Shown in pieces: positions 43,901 through 52,958 of a stretch of 56,929 nucleotides of DNA. Source of the DNA: Hafnia paralvei ATCC 29927 (GTDB lineage Bacteria > Pseudomonadota > Gammaproteobacteria > Enterobacterales > Enterobacteriaceae). Made by a program: the position numbers and the translations under genes. Under the pieces are notes generated by a model. It made no database searches. It saw only the letters and a list, made by a program, of their open reading frames with translations, and was not told the origin of the DNA. The stretch covers positions 1 through 56,929 of the forward strand of contig NZ_LXET01000025.1 in assembly GCF_001655005.1 (NCBI RefSeq), in the 5' to 3' direction. Within the stretch, counting starts at the first letter, position 1. The number at the start of each line of letters is the position of its first letter.

Positions 43901-45535
43901 CTACGGGTTTTGTGTTCTGCATGTTTTCAAAATATCCAGATTAGGATCGTACTCTTTCGTCTGCACATTCATCATTGACAGCATAGTGTGGAAAAGATTG
44001 TCGTGAGAAAACTCGCTGTTTTTTGCAAGACTAGCCACGCAGGCACGGTCGATACCTTGCGCTTTCACATAGCTATCAGACAACCACATTTCCATTGGGA
44101 CACGAGTCTGCTCTTCAGGTGCAAATTTGTAAGGGGTACCATGCAAATAGAGTCCGTCTTCACCCAAGGATTCACCGTGGTCAGAGACATAATATAGTGC
44201 AACGTTATAGTCTTTTTCATAGCCTTTTAACCGCTGAATAAACTGACTTACCACGTAATCGGTGTAGCGAATGGTGTTGTCGTAGGTATTAACCAACTGC
44301 TGCTGAGTGCAGTTTTCAATATCGCTACGTTGGCAGTCAGGCATGAAGAAGCGGAATTCTTTTGGATACCTTTTATAGTAAGTGGGCCCATGGCTACCAA
44401 TAAGATGGAATGCTAAGGTTTTGTTTTTTCCGTCGTTAGGAATGAGCTTGTCTAAATCGTTCAACAATACGGCGTCGTAGCAGGTATCACCGTCACACAG
44501 ATTTTTATCGCTATTGGTCGGCACGATTTGTGTAGGGATACGGTCGCAAGCGCCTTTGCATCCTTCGTCGTTGTCCTTCCAGTAGGTTGATACCCCCGCT
44601 TTTTGCAGGATATCCATTAAACCTTCGCTGTTACGCGCAATATTATTGTCGAAATGCGTACGTGGCATATTTGAGAACATACAAGGCACGGATACTGCGG
44701 TGGCGGTGCCACACGAGCTGACTTTAGTGAAGTAGATCAGATCCGGTTCTTGGCTGGTATAAGGATTCGTTGGGCGAGGATATCCCTGTAGCTGCTGGTT
44801 CTGATTTCGTGCGGTTTCACCCACAATTAAAAATACCAGCGTAGGCTTGCTGCCGGCTTTCTGTACTAATTTGGCATCGTCACCAATCTTACGGAAGGGA
44901 ATCGGCTTAGTCAGATAGCGACGGTTAATGTATTGCGATGCGCTGTACAGATAATTAGTCGGCAGAATTTCAAGATTCAATGTGCGGTTATTACGCCCTA
45001 CGGAGGCATAGTCTTGATAATACAGGCTAGCCACGAGCGCGATGATCAGAAGAGAAACCAGCATGGATACGAGGCGTAGCCCCAAACGCGCAATGACGCC
45101 ATGAGCGTAGACAATCTGGGTTTTAATCAGCAGGATGCAGGGCAAAATACCGGTAAACAGCACCCACAGCACAACCGAGAAATTATAGTATGAAGAGGCT
45201 TCCGCAGAGTTAGTTTCAAAAATATTCTCAATCATTGAACGATCAAAAATAATTTTGTACTTCAGCTGTGCATAGCTTGCAAAGGCACTGATTACCAGCA
45301 CGATGCAGAAAAAGGGTTTAAAAATTGGTTTAAACGTAAAAGGGGTAAAGACAAAGTTGAGTGCGGCGATCAATACCAGTGGAATTGATATAGCAAAGCC
45401 GAGTTTATAGTTATCCAGCGATGTGAGGATACGATAAAAATGCAGCAGGATTGGCAGGTTAACTACCAGAGTAAAATAAATCGCCAGAATAATAGTCAGA
45501 GACAAAAAGCTGACTTTCAAAACCTTTCGCTGCAA
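43901..45535 (-). CDS. eptA: Phosphoethanolamine-lipid A transferase EptA
   Basis: This 544-residue inner membrane enzyme adds phosphoethanolamine to lipid A phosphates at the periplasmic face, lowering the negative surface charge. Five hydrophobic helices fill the first ~175 residues. The alkaline-phosphatase-like domain has metal residues at GETARN (Glu240), the nucleophile Thr277 in SSCGTATAVSVPCMFS, and YVSDHGESLGE. In E. coli eptA heads the eptA-basRS operon; here it stands alone. A perfect PmrA box lies about 100 bp upstream, so control by PmrAB is expected. Confidence 0.93.
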   Translation of the reverse strand: MQRKVLKVSFLSLTIILAIYFTLVVNLPILLHFYRILTSLDNYKLGFAISIPLVLIAALNFVFTPFTFKPIFKPFFCIVLVISAFASYAQLKYKIIFDRSMIENIFETNSAEASSYYNFSVVLWVLFTGILPCILLIKTQIVYAHGVIARLGLRLVSMLVSLLIIALVASLYYQDYASVGRNNRTLNLEILPTNYLYSASQYINRRYLTKPIPFRKIGDDAKLVQKAGSKPTLVFLIVGETARNQNQQLQGYPRPTNPYTSQEPDLIYFTKVSSCGTATAVSVPCMFSNMPRTHFDNNIARNSEGLMDILQKAGVSTYWKDNDEGCKGACDRIPTQIVPTNSDKNLCDGDTCYDAVLLNDLDKLIPNDGKNKTLAFHLIGSHGPTYYKRYPKEFRFFMPDCQRSDIENCTQQQLVNTYDNTIRYTDYVVSQFIQRLKGYEKDYNVALYYVSDHGESLGEDGLYLHGTPYKFAPEEQTRVPMEMWLSDSYVKAQGIDRACVASLAKNSEFSHDNLFHTMLSMMNVQTKEYDPNLDILKTCRTQNP

Positions 45536-45637
45536 GGGAAACGCTCCTGAAATGCAAGTAAACGGCTTTTGCTGTCATGACAAAACCGAAAAATAAGCGA
45601 AAACGCTGTTGGTATCAGGCGAATTTACCTAACTAAA

Positions 45638-45654
45638 CTTAAGATAGCCTTAAG
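45638..45654 (-). promoter_or_regulatory. PmrA (BasR) box upstream of eptA
   Basis: CTTAAG-ATAGC-CTTAAG is a perfect match to the PmrA consensus (YTTAAK, five bases, YTTAAK), about 100 bp before the eptA start. It fits induction by iron, low pH or cationic peptides through PmrAB. Confidence 0.88.
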
Positions 45655-45745
45655 CTCACGAAATGGATTAATGAGGTAGGATATTGAAAATTCATGGAAG
45701 TTATTAGACGCCACACAGAAATAGTGTGGCGTTGTGGGGAGTGGT

Positions 45746-45928
45746 TTAACACACGCCAAAATCACCTTCTTCGTGGTATAGCGTTAGCGCCTTGGCATCG
45801 ACAGTCTCTTTTCTCTCGTTACCTAGCTCATTCCAGACGCAGGTGATTTCATCACCGTTCACAGCCAAAACGGTCATACGCGGACCTCCGCCGATCCTTT
45901 GAACGCTATCACCCATTGTGAAAGACAT
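45746..45928 (-). CDS. yodC: Small DUF2158 protein, YodC family
   Basis: This 60-residue protein begins MSFTMGDSVQRIGGGPRMTV, the pattern of DUF2158/YodC proteins (E. coli: MSFMVSEEVTVKEGGPRM). It contains CVWNELGNERKE mid-protein and ends in a Cys. These are small single-domain, SH3-like barrels of unknown function. GGAGAG precedes the start on the minus strand. It is the only gene between eptA and the efeUOB promoter region. Confidence 0.8.
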   Translation of the reverse strand: MSFTMGDSVQRIGGGPRMTVLAVNGDEITCVWNELGNERKETVDAKALTLYHEEGDFGVC

Positions 45929-46307
45929 TTTACTCTCCTAAATAAAGCAGAATGAATGTTCGTTGATAGTGAGCTATCCAATTGAATTAGCTCAGTCTCC
46001 AAATACTTAACTTTTATAAGTTAGGCCAGCGCAGCTGGGATAGATAGCAAAAATATCCGACGGTTTTAGTGACCTTTTTTGAACAAACGCTGAGCTCAAT
46101 ATCAGTAGGCCATCTTCTTCGTTCAAGCTATTCGTTTGTTTTTAAAAATTATTTTCATTTCAAATACCCATGAGTAACAACTGGCTACACTTTAATTCAC
46201 AAATATTATGCATTGGGCGCTTGTTTTTTTATTGGTCGTAATGATAATCGGTATCATTATTTTTACCATTCTTTACATGCGCGTTACGCGCAAGCAAGAG
46301 AGAAAAC
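45929..46307 (+). promoter_or_regulatory. Upstream region of efeUOB
   Basis: There is no supported gene here apart from the start region of yodC. The Fur box at 46240-46260 lies within it, near the efeU start. AT-rich DNA around 46141-46165 (ATTATTTTCATTTC) could be a second, weaker Fur contact. Confidence 0.45.
46240..46260 (+). promoter_or_regulatory. Fur box upstream of efeU
   Basis: AATGATAATCGGTATCATTAT carries the GATAAT and ATCATTAT halves of the Fur consensus as an inverted repeat, about 50 bp before efeU. Confidence 0.8.
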
Positions 46308-47153
46308 ATGTTTGTCCCATTCCTCATCATGTTCCGCGAGGGGCTTGAAGCTGCACTGATCGTAAGCCTTATCGCCAGTTATTTAAAACGCACCCAGCGC
46401 TCTCAATGGCTAGGTATTGTGTGGATCGGCGTTATTTTGGCTGCGGCTCTCTGCTTAGGGTTAGGCATTTTTATTAATGAGACCACCGGTGAGTTTCCCC
46501 AAAAACAGCAAGAACTGTTTGAAGGGATTGTCGCCGTCGTTGCGGTCGGTATTTTGACGTACATGGTTTTTTGGATGCGTAAAGTTTCTCGCTCGGTAAA
46601 AACACACTTAGAAGGCGCGATAGACAACGCACTAAATGCAGGTAAAGGGCAGGGATGGGCGTTAGTCGCGATGGTGTTTTTTGCCGTTGCGCGCGAAGGG
46701 CTGGAATCCGTGTTTTTCCTGCTGGCAGCCTTTCAGCAAGATGTCGGCATTCAGGCTCCGATTGGTGCGGTGCTCGGATTAGTGTGTGCCATCATTGTCG
46801 GCATGATGATCTATTGGGGCGGCGTAAAACTGCATTTGGCTAAGTTCTTTAAATGGACCAGCCTATTTATTCTGTTTGTTGCCGCAGGCTTAGCAGCCGG
46901 AGCCATCCGCGCTTTCCATGAAGCTGGGCTTTGGAACTATCTGCAAGATATTGCCTTTAATTTCACCGATGTGCTCTCGACTCATTCACTTCTGGGAACG
47001 TTGCTCGAAGGTATTTTCGGTTATCAGGAAGCACCGACCGTCAGCGAAGTTCTGGTGTATTTCCTCTATCTCATACCAGCACTGATTTTCTTCTTCATGC
47101 CGCAGCGAGCCGTTGATGAAGCGGCGAACCGTAACGCGAGTCAGTCACGTTAA
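46308..47153 (+). CDS. efeU: Ferrous iron permease EfeU (FTR1 family)
   Basis: This 281-residue membrane protein has seven hydrophobic helices and two REGLE motifs (FREGLEAALIV near residue 9 and VAREGLESVFF near residue 131), the iron-binding signature of FTR1/EfeU permeases. It moves iron across the inner membrane with EfeO and EfeB. The frame is intact, unlike the broken E. coli K-12 efeU. A Fur box is upstream, and efeO follows after 44 bp. Confidence 0.95.
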   Translation: MFVPFLIMFREGLEAALIVSLIASYLKRTQRSQWLGIVWIGVILAAALCLGLGIFINETTGEFPQKQQELFEGIVAVVAVGILTYMVFWMRKVSRSVKTHLEGAIDNALNAGKGQGWALVAMVFFAVAREGLESVFFLLAAFQQDVGIQAPIGAVLGLVCAIIVGMMIYWGGVKLHLAKFFKWTSLFILFVAAGLAAGAIRAFHEAGLWNYLQDIAFNFTDVLSTHSLLGTLLEGIFGYQEAPTVSEVLVYFLYLIPALIFFFMPQRAVDEAANRNASQSR

Positions 47154-47197
47154 TTAAAACCAAATAATATTGAACAACTTGTCAGGGAGTCACCGTT

Positions 47198-48322
47198 ATG
47201 TCCATCCAGATTTTCCGCCGCACCGCGTTATCTCTTGCTCTGCTGGCGCTGCCTACCACTGCGGCTTTGGCGGCTGAAGCGCTGCCTCAGGTCAAAATTT
47301 CAGTTAACGACAAACAATGTGAGCCAATGACGCTGACCATTCCTGCCGGGAAAACCCAGTTCATTGTGCATAACAACAGCCAAAAGGCGCTGGAGTGGGA
47401 AATTCTCAAAGGCGTGATGGTCGTGGAGGAGCGCGAAAATATTGCTCCCGGTTTTACCCAAAAAATGACAGCAACTTTAGAACCGGGTGAATACGATATG
47501 ACCTGTGGTTTGCTCAGCAATCCTAAGGGCAAAATTATTGTTCAAGCTGTTGACGGTGCGACGGCTGCAAAAACGGATGCTATGGCATTGGTAGGTCCCA
47601 TTGCTGAGTACAAAGTTTACGTGATGCAAGAAGTGAAACAGTTGGTGGAACAGACCAAAGCATTCACTGATGCCGTGAAAAAGGGTGATTTAGCCACGGC
47701 GCAAAAACTGTATGCGCCTACGCGCCAGCACTATGAGCGAATTGAACCGATTGCTGAGCTGTTCTCCGATCTCGATGGCAGCATCGATGCGCGCGAAGAC
47801 GACTATGAGCAAAAAGCACAGGATCCTAACTTCACCGGTTTCCATCGTTTGGAAAAAGTGCTGTTTGGTGACAAAACCACCAAAGGGGCTGATGGCTACG
47901 CTGACCGCTTGATGAAAGACGTGCTTGAGCTGCAAAACCGTGTGATAACCTTAACTTTCGCCCCAAGCAAAGTGGTTGGCGGCGCGGCGGGTTTGATTGA
48001 AGAAGTGGCTGCCAGCAAAATCAGCGGTGAAGAAGATCGCTACAGCCGTACCGACCTGTGGGACTTCCGTGCAAACGTCGATGGTGCGCAGAAAATCGTT
48101 AACCTGCTGCGCCCAATGTTGGAAAAAGCTAACCCGCAACTGCTGGCAAAAATTGATGCCAACTTTAAAACCGTTGACGCTATTTTGGATAAATATCGTA
48201 CCAAAGATGGCTATGAATCCTATGAGAAGCTGACCGCTGCCGATCGCAACGCGATGAAAGGCCCAATTACGGCGCTGGCAGAAGATTTAGCGCAGCTGCG
48301 CGGTGTTTTAGGTCTCGATTAA
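47198..48322 (+). CDS. efeO: Iron uptake periplasmic protein EfeO
   Basis: This 374-residue secreted protein has a signal peptide ending ALAAEA, an N-terminal cupredoxin-like domain (about residues 30-120, with NDKQCEPMTLTIPAGKT and DMTCGLLSNP), and a C-terminal M75 imelysin-type domain with the HRLE (HxxE) motif near residue 219. It is thought to bind ferric or ferrous iron and work with EfeB. GGGAG precedes the ATG by about seven bases. It sits between efeU and efeB in the operon. Confidence 0.95.
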   Translation: MSIQIFRRTALSLALLALPTTAALAAEALPQVKISVNDKQCEPMTLTIPAGKTQFIVHNNSQKALEWEILKGVMVVEERENIAPGFTQKMTATLEPGEYDMTCGLLSNPKGKIIVQAVDGATAAKTDAMALVGPIAEYKVYVMQEVKQLVEQTKAFTDAVKKGDLATAQKLYAPTRQHYERIEPIAELFSDLDGSIDAREDDYEQKAQDPNFTGFHRLEKVLFGDKTTKGADGYADRLMKDVLELQNRVITLTFAPSKVVGGAAGLIEEVAASKISGEEDRYSRTDLWDFRANVDGAQKIVNLLRPMLEKANPQLLAKIDANFKTVDAILDKYRTKDGYESYEKLTAADRNAMKGPITALAEDLAQLRGVLGLD

Positions 48323-48346
48323 AAGCAACGTTTTGAGGTTGGAAAG

Positions 48347-49645
48347 ATGAGTGGTAAAGGATGCCCGGTCACCGGGCTGACTGGGGGGGCAGAAATGCCT
48401 TCTCGCCGTCGTTTATTGATTGGCGCAGGAGCGCTGGGCAGCGCGCTCGCGCTCGGTGGCGCGGTCAAAGCAGATACGGGAACCAAGCCTCTGGCGACGG
48501 CGACGTCATCGAAAAATGCACGCTGGCAGAAACAGCCGTTTTATGGTGAACATCAGGCCGGTGTGCTGACACCGCAGCAAGCATCGGCGATGTTGGTCGC
48601 TTTTGATGTGTTGGCGACCAACGCAGAAGATTTACAGCGTTTAATGAAGTTACTCACCAAGCGGATAGCATTTTTGACGCACGGCGGCAAAGCACCGCAT
48701 GCCGATGCCAAATTACCTCCGCTAGATTCAGGGATCATGGGGCCGGATATCTATCCAGATAACCTCACTATCACGGTTTCGGTGGGTCATTCTCTGTTTG
48801 ATGAACGCTTTGGGCTCGCGGCTCAAAAACCTACGCAGTTGCAAAAGATGACGCGTTTCCCCAACGATTCTCTTGATGCCAATATTTGCCACGGCGATCT
48901 GTTATTGCAAATTTGCAGCAACAGTAATGACAGCGTGATCCACGCGCTACGCGACATTATCAAATATACGCCTGATTTGCTTAGCGTCCGCTGGCGGCGC
49001 GAGGGGTTTATTTCCACCCATGCGGCGCAGAGCCAAGGTAAAGAAACACCGATCAACCTGCTCGGTTTTAAAGATGGCACGGCCAATCCCAATGCCAGCG
49101 ATAAGCCGCTGATGGACGATATTGTTTGGGTGACGGCCGATCAACAAGAGCCAGCTTGGACGGTGGGTGGCAGCTATCAGGCGGTACGTATCATCCGTTT
49201 TCGCGTTGAGTTCTGGGATCGTACGCCACTGCAAGAGCAGCAGACTATTTTTGGGCGTGACAAGGCCAGTGGTGCTCCGCTGGGGATGAATCATGAACAT
49301 GATGAGCCTGATTACAGCAGGGATCCCGACGGAAAAGTTATCCCGCTTGATGCGCATATTCGCTTAGCCAATCCGCGCACTAAAGAAACGCACAGCAGCT
49401 TGATGATGCGTCGTGGCTATAGCTATTCGCAGGGGGTTTCCAATTCAGGGCAGCTGGATATGGGACTACTGTTTGTCTGCTATCAACACGATCTGGATAA
49501 AGGATTTATCACGGTGCAAAAACGCCTGAATGGCGAGGCCCTAGAAGAGTACATTAAGCCTATCGGTGGTGGTTACTTCTTTGTATTACCAGGAGTAAAG
49601 GACGAAAACCACTATTTGGGCGAGGGCATGTTCCAAAAAGTTTAG
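48347..49645 (+). CDS. efeB: Deferrochelatase/peroxidase EfeB
   Basis: This 432-residue dye-decolourising (DyP) haem peroxidase is exported by the Tat path: a twin-arginine PSRRRLLIGAG follows a 17-residue N-terminal leader with a CP dipeptide, a lead-in slightly longer than in E. coli. The DyP motif GFKDGTANP and the proximal haem region (NEHDEPDY-like MNHEHDEPDYSRDP) are conserved. EfeB oxidises ferrous iron and can release iron from haem. It ends the efeUOB operon; a terminator follows at 49694-49724. Confidence 0.95.
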   Translation: MSGKGCPVTGLTGGAEMPSRRRLLIGAGALGSALALGGAVKADTGTKPLATATSSKNARWQKQPFYGEHQAGVLTPQQASAMLVAFDVLATNAEDLQRLMKLLTKRIAFLTHGGKAPHADAKLPPLDSGIMGPDIYPDNLTITVSVGHSLFDERFGLAAQKPTQLQKMTRFPNDSLDANICHGDLLLQICSNSNDSVIHALRDIIKYTPDLLSVRWRREGFISTHAAQSQGKETPINLLGFKDGTANPNASDKPLMDDIVWVTADQQEPAWTVGGSYQAVRIIRFRVEFWDRTPLQEQQTIFGRDKASGAPLGMNHEHDEPDYSRDPDGKVIPLDAHIRLANPRTKETHSSLMMRRGYSYSQGVSNSGQLDMGLLFVCYQHDLDKGFITVQKRLNGEALEEYIKPIGGGYFFVLPGVKDENHYLGEGMFQKV

Positions 49646-49693
49646 TCTCGCTCATCTAGATAAATCCCCCCGTTTTCTCCATCCGTTGCCATT

Positions 49694-49724
49694 CCAGTCC
49701 CCCGCATCAGGGGGACTGGCTTTT
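49694..49724 (+). terminator. Terminator after efeB
   Basis: CCAGTCCCCC-GCATCA-GGGGGACTGG, a perfect 10-bp stem, followed by CTTTT. Confidence 0.88.
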
Positions 49725-49773
49725 GCATTGAATCTACCCCTCAAGTATTACCCTCTGAAAAAAATCGTCCTTT

Positions 49774-49796
49774 AAGTTGCATTTAAAATGCATATT
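49774..49796 (+). promoter_or_regulatory. NsrR-type operator 1 upstream of norV
   Basis: The 23-bp site has halves AAGTTGCATTT and AATGCATATT, close to the NsrR pattern AAGATGCATTT...AAATGCATCTT. It lies about 70-90 bp before norV and 39 bp from a second copy. NsrR is a nitric-oxide-sensing Fe-S repressor. Confidence 0.75.
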
Positions 49797-49812
49797 AAAT
49801 ACCATAATCAAA

Positions 49813-49835
49813 AAGATGCATTTGAAGTGCATATT
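49813..49835 (+). promoter_or_regulatory. NsrR-type operator 2 upstream of norV
   Basis: The 23-bp site has left half AAGATGCATTT (a perfect NsrR half) and right half AGTGCATATT. It is 30 bp before the norV start, where bound repressor would block transcription. Confidence 0.8.
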
Positions 49836-49864
49836 TAAGAGTGGGAAATAATCAGGAGTGGTTC

Positions 49865-51262
49865 ATGGCTATTCAGGTAAAAAACAACGTCTATTGGGTC
49901 GGTAAACAAGATTGGGAACTGCGCGAATTTCACGGCAGCGAGTACTCAACTCACAAAGGCTCTAGCTATAACAGCTATCTGATTAAAGAAGAAAAAAATG
50001 TTCTGATTGATACGGTGTGGACCCCCTATGCCGCCGAGTTTGTTGCTAATCTCGAACGCGAAATCGATTTAAATAAAATCGATTTCATCATCGCTAACCA
50101 CGCCGAGAGCGACCACAGCGGTGCGCTGCCTGCGTTGATGGCGAAAATACCCAATACGCCAATTTACTGCACCGCGAACGGGGTTAATTCAATCAAAGGT
50201 CACTACCATCAGGACTGGAATTTCCGTGTTGTGAAAACCGGTGATTCCATTGATATTGGCAACGGCAAAAAGTTGGTCTTTGTTGAAGCCCCCATGCTGC
50301 ACTGGCCTGACAGCATGATGACCTACATGACCGAAGATGCTTTGCTGTTCAGCAATGATGCCTTTGGTCAGCACCTCGCCAGCGCCTGTTTATTCAATGA
50401 TGAGATTGACCAAAACGAGCTGTACAACGAGTGCATCAAGTATTACGCCAATATCCTGACGCCTTTCAGCAAGCTGGTAACCAAAAAAATTGAAGAAGTG
50501 TTATCCCTAAATTTACCTCTCGACATGATCTGTACTTCACACGGCATCATATGGCGCGATAACCCAGCACAAATCGTTGAAAACTATCTGAAGTGGGCCG
50601 ATAGCTATCAAGAAAACCAAATTACGCTGATTTACGACACCATGTGGAATGGCACTCGAACCATGTCTGAGGCCATTGCTCGCGGGATACGACAAGCCGA
50701 TCCCAGCGTGGTGGTGAAACAATTTAATCTCGCTAACTCCGACAAAAACGACGTGCTGACGGAAGTGTTTAAATCCAAAGGTATTCTGGTGGGCTCGCCG
50801 ACGGTAAACAACGTTATGTTGCCGCAGGTGGCAGGATTATTGGAAGAGATGCAGGGGCTACGTTTTACTGGGAAAAGTGCAGCAGCATTTGGTAGCCACG
50901 GCTGGAGCGGTGGGGCGGTCGATCGGATCTCCTCTCGTCTACAAGACTGCGGTTTCATGATGATGCGAGGTATTAAAGCCGAATGGAAACCGACCGAAGA
51001 CGCGGTCACTCAGTGTGAAGCTTTTGGCGCCGAGTTCGCGCGCCAATTTGGTATTCCCGCCTGTTGTAACACGGGCTGCGGCGGGGCAGAAAAAGCAACG
51101 TCGGGCAAATGGATCTGCCGCACCTGCTCTTGGGTCTACGATCCCGAGCTGGGCGAGCCTAACCAAGGCGTACCTGCCGGCACCGCTTGGGAGGATGTAC
51201 CCGAAAGTTTCCTGTGCCCAGTATGTCTGATGGGCAAAGATGATTTTTACCCTGCAGATTAA
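49865..51262 (+). CDS. norV: Anaerobic nitric oxide reductase flavorubredoxin
   Basis: This protein of about 465 residues reduces NO to N2O under low oxygen. Residues 1 to about 250 form the diiron metallo-beta-lactamase domain (NHAESDHSG with His/Glu/Asp/His ligands). A flavodoxin domain follows (YDTMWNGTRTMSEAI, GSPTVNN). The C-terminal rubredoxin has WICRTCSWVY and LCPVCLMG cysteine pairs. AGGAG six bases upstream supports the ATG at 49865. In E. coli norR is divergent next to norV; here efeB is upstream and the promoter carries NsrR-type sites instead. Confidence 0.95.
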   Translation: MAIQVKNNVYWVGKQDWELREFHGSEYSTHKGSSYNSYLIKEEKNVLIDTVWTPYAAEFVANLEREIDLNKIDFIIANHAESDHSGALPALMAKIPNTPIYCTANGVNSIKGHYHQDWNFRVVKTGDSIDIGNGKKLVFVEAPMLHWPDSMMTYMTEDALLFSNDAFGQHLASACLFNDEIDQNELYNECIKYYANILTPFSKLVTKKIEEVLSLNLPLDMICTSHGIIWRDNPAQIVENYLKWADSYQENQITLIYDTMWNGTRTMSEAIARGIRQADPSVVVKQFNLANSDKNDVLTEVFKSKGILVGSPTVNNVMLPQVAGLLEEMQGLRFTGKSAAAFGSHGWSGGAVDRISSRLQDCGFMMMRGIKAEWKPTEDAVTQCEAFGAEFARQFGIPACCNTGCGGAEKATSGKWICRTCSWVYDPELGEPNQGVPAGTAWEDVPESFLCPVCLMGKDDFYPAD

Positions 51263-51272
51263 GGACAACATG

Positions 51273-52415
51273 ATGGCAGATAATCATCCTCTTATCATCG
51301 TGGGTAGCGGTCACGCAGGATTACAACTGGCGCGCAACGTGCGTCGCTTGCAGGCAAGCTCGGGGCTGGTGATGATCTGTGCCGATGACGGTGTGGATTA
51401 TTCTAAACCCCAACTGAGCCATGCATTTAGCCAGCAGCAAACGGCGCAGCATCTCACGCGCAAAACGGCGGAAGAACTCCGTCAGGAATTGAAAATGATG
51501 TTGCTCAATGGACAACGCATTGAGGCTATTCATCCCAACCAACGCACCGTTCAGGTCAACGGACGCACGTTGGCCTACAGCAAACTCGTGCTGGCAACGG
51601 GAGCTCGCGCTTTTATTCCCCCCGTGGCGGGGGATGCTAACGAAGAAATACTGACGCTTAACAGTTTGCAGGAATATCTCTATCTGCGTGAGCGTATGAC
51701 GCGTGGAGAGCGCGTTCTGGTTATAGGCGGTGGATTGATTGGCACTGAAATTGCCCACGATCTGGCTGTGGCTGGCAAGCGAGTTAGCGTATGCGATCCG
51801 TCGTCGTATCTTCTCGCCAGCCTATTGCCTGAGTTTGCTGCCCAGCGCTTGTCCACGGTGCTGCGCGATCTCTCCTGTGAGCTCATGCTGAATAACACGC
51901 TGGAAATGTTACAACGGCTGCCACAGGGTGTACGAGCGACGTTCACCCGCGGCGAAGTGCGTGAGTTCGATCATGTGATTTGCGCTGCGGGGTTACGTCC
52001 AAATATTGAGCTTGCCGCTCAAGCAGGGTTAAACGTAGAGCGGGGCATTGTGGTGGACAACCAGCTACGTACGTCTGACTCCTATATCTATGCGCTAGGC
52101 GATGTTGCCCAAATTGAAGGGCGCCTCTGGCCGTTTTTACAGCCCATTTCGCAAAGCGCAGCGGCGCTGGCAAAAACGCTCAGCGGTGAGCCAACCCACG
52201 TATCGCTGCCGATCATGCCAATTAATGTAAAAACGCCACGCTTCCCGATACAGCTAGCCGGGGAAACATGCGCCGATGATGTGACTTGGCAGACAGAAGA
52301 GATGCCCGACGGCTTGTTAGCGAAAGGTTATCGTAATGACAAACTCGTCGCCTATATCGCGGGCGGTTCGGCTCAAATGCAAGGTTTAACGCTACTGTGT
52401 CAACTATCAATGTAG
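51273..52415 (+). CDS. norW: NADH:flavorubredoxin reductase
   Basis: This flavoprotein of about 380 residues passes electrons from NADH to the rubredoxin part of NorV. It has the FAD motif PLIIVGSGHAGLQLARNVR, the NADH-site VIGGGLIGTEIAHDL near residue 150, and the C-terminal YALGDVAQIEG FAD contact. AAGGA spaces better with the second of two adjacent ATGs (51273). The gene starts ten bases after norV, as in the E. coli norVW operon; yeaR follows after ten bases. Confidence 0.94.
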   Translation: MADNHPLIIVGSGHAGLQLARNVRRLQASSGLVMICADDGVDYSKPQLSHAFSQQQTAQHLTRKTAEELRQELKMMLLNGQRIEAIHPNQRTVQVNGRTLAYSKLVLATGARAFIPPVAGDANEEILTLNSLQEYLYLRERMTRGERVLVIGGGLIGTEIAHDLAVAGKRVSVCDPSSYLLASLLPEFAAQRLSTVLRDLSCELMLNNTLEMLQRLPQGVRATFTRGEVREFDHVICAAGLRPNIELAAQAGLNVERGIVVDNQLRTSDSYIYALGDVAQIEGRLWPFLQPISQSAAALAKTLSGEPTHVSLPIMPINVKTPRFPIQLAGETCADDVTWQTEEMPDGLLAKGYRNDKLVAYIAGGSAQMQGLTLLCQLSM

Positions 52416-52425
52416 AGGTGGATAT

Positions 52426-52770
52426 ATGTTTAAAATCCCAGCAAATTATCGTGTCACTCGCAGTACTCCGTTCTTTAATCGTCAAACCGTTCCGGCTGCT
52501 CTGTTGAGCCACCACAACACCAAAGCCGGTGTATATGGTCGTTTATCGGTCATGCAAGGTGCGGTGAAATACTACGGTTTCGCTAATGAGCAGGCACAAA
52601 CGCCTGAAATTGAGCTCACCATTCATGCAGGTCAGTTTGGGGTTTCACCGCCACAGTACTGGCATAAAGTAGAATTGCTTACCAAAGATACCTACTTCAA
52701 TCTCGACTTCTTCGCTCAGGAAGAGGTACAGGCGGAGAAAGGTGATTTGAGCAAGGTGGTTGATTGTTAA
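52426..52770 (+). CDS. yeaR: YeaR-family DUF1971 protein
   Basis: This 114-residue DUF1971 protein aligns with E. coli YeaR: ANYRVTRSTPFFNRQTVPAA, GVYGRLSVMQGAVKYYGFAN, GQFGVSPPQYWHKVE and DTYFNLDFFA. It is a small cupin-like domain also found in TehB-type proteins. E. coli yeaR-yoaG is induced by nitrate and NO under NarL and NsrR. Here the gene is the third member of the norVW unit, starting ten bases after norW with AGGTGGA. A hairpin terminator follows. Confidence 0.9.
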   Translation: MFKIPANYRVTRSTPFFNRQTVPAALLSHHNTKAGVYGRLSVMQGAVKYYGFANEQAQTPEIELTIHAGQFGVSPPQYWHKVELLTKDTYFNLDFFAQEEVQAEKGDLSKVVDC

Positions 52771-52805
52771 CGATACTTCGGCCATGAGCTTTATCCGCTC
52801 GTTTT

Positions 52806-52834
52806 AGCCCCCCTCGCAAAAAGATGAGGGGGCT
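52806..52834 (+). terminator. Hairpin terminator after yeaR
   Basis: AGCCCCCCTC with GAGGGGGCT; a T4 run begins seven bases later. It should separate the norVW-yeaR unit from flhBAE, though the gap before the T run makes it less strong. Confidence 0.65.
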
Positions 52835-52958
52835 GACATCTTTTACTTTCGATCACCCAATAAACCTAAATTTCCCCCCTTTATTCCCGCTATGGCTTTT
52901 TTTCTCCTCTGTCATCCTATGCACTGACTTATTTTCATCTTTGGTTCAGGCTTGCGCG

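Noticed and set aside
46308..47153. Frameshift in efeU as in E. coli K-12
   Set aside because: The frame is open for the full 281 residues with both REGLE motifs.
49700..49740. Sigma-54 promoter for norV (GGC...GC pattern near the efeB terminator)
   Set aside because: The GG and GC do not have the required 10-base spacing, and the stretch is part of the efeB terminator hairpin.
52824..52958. 45-residue N-terminal extension of FlhB
   Set aside because: The extension has no homology to FlhB; the GTG at 52959 gives the usual N terminus with a suitable ribosome site.
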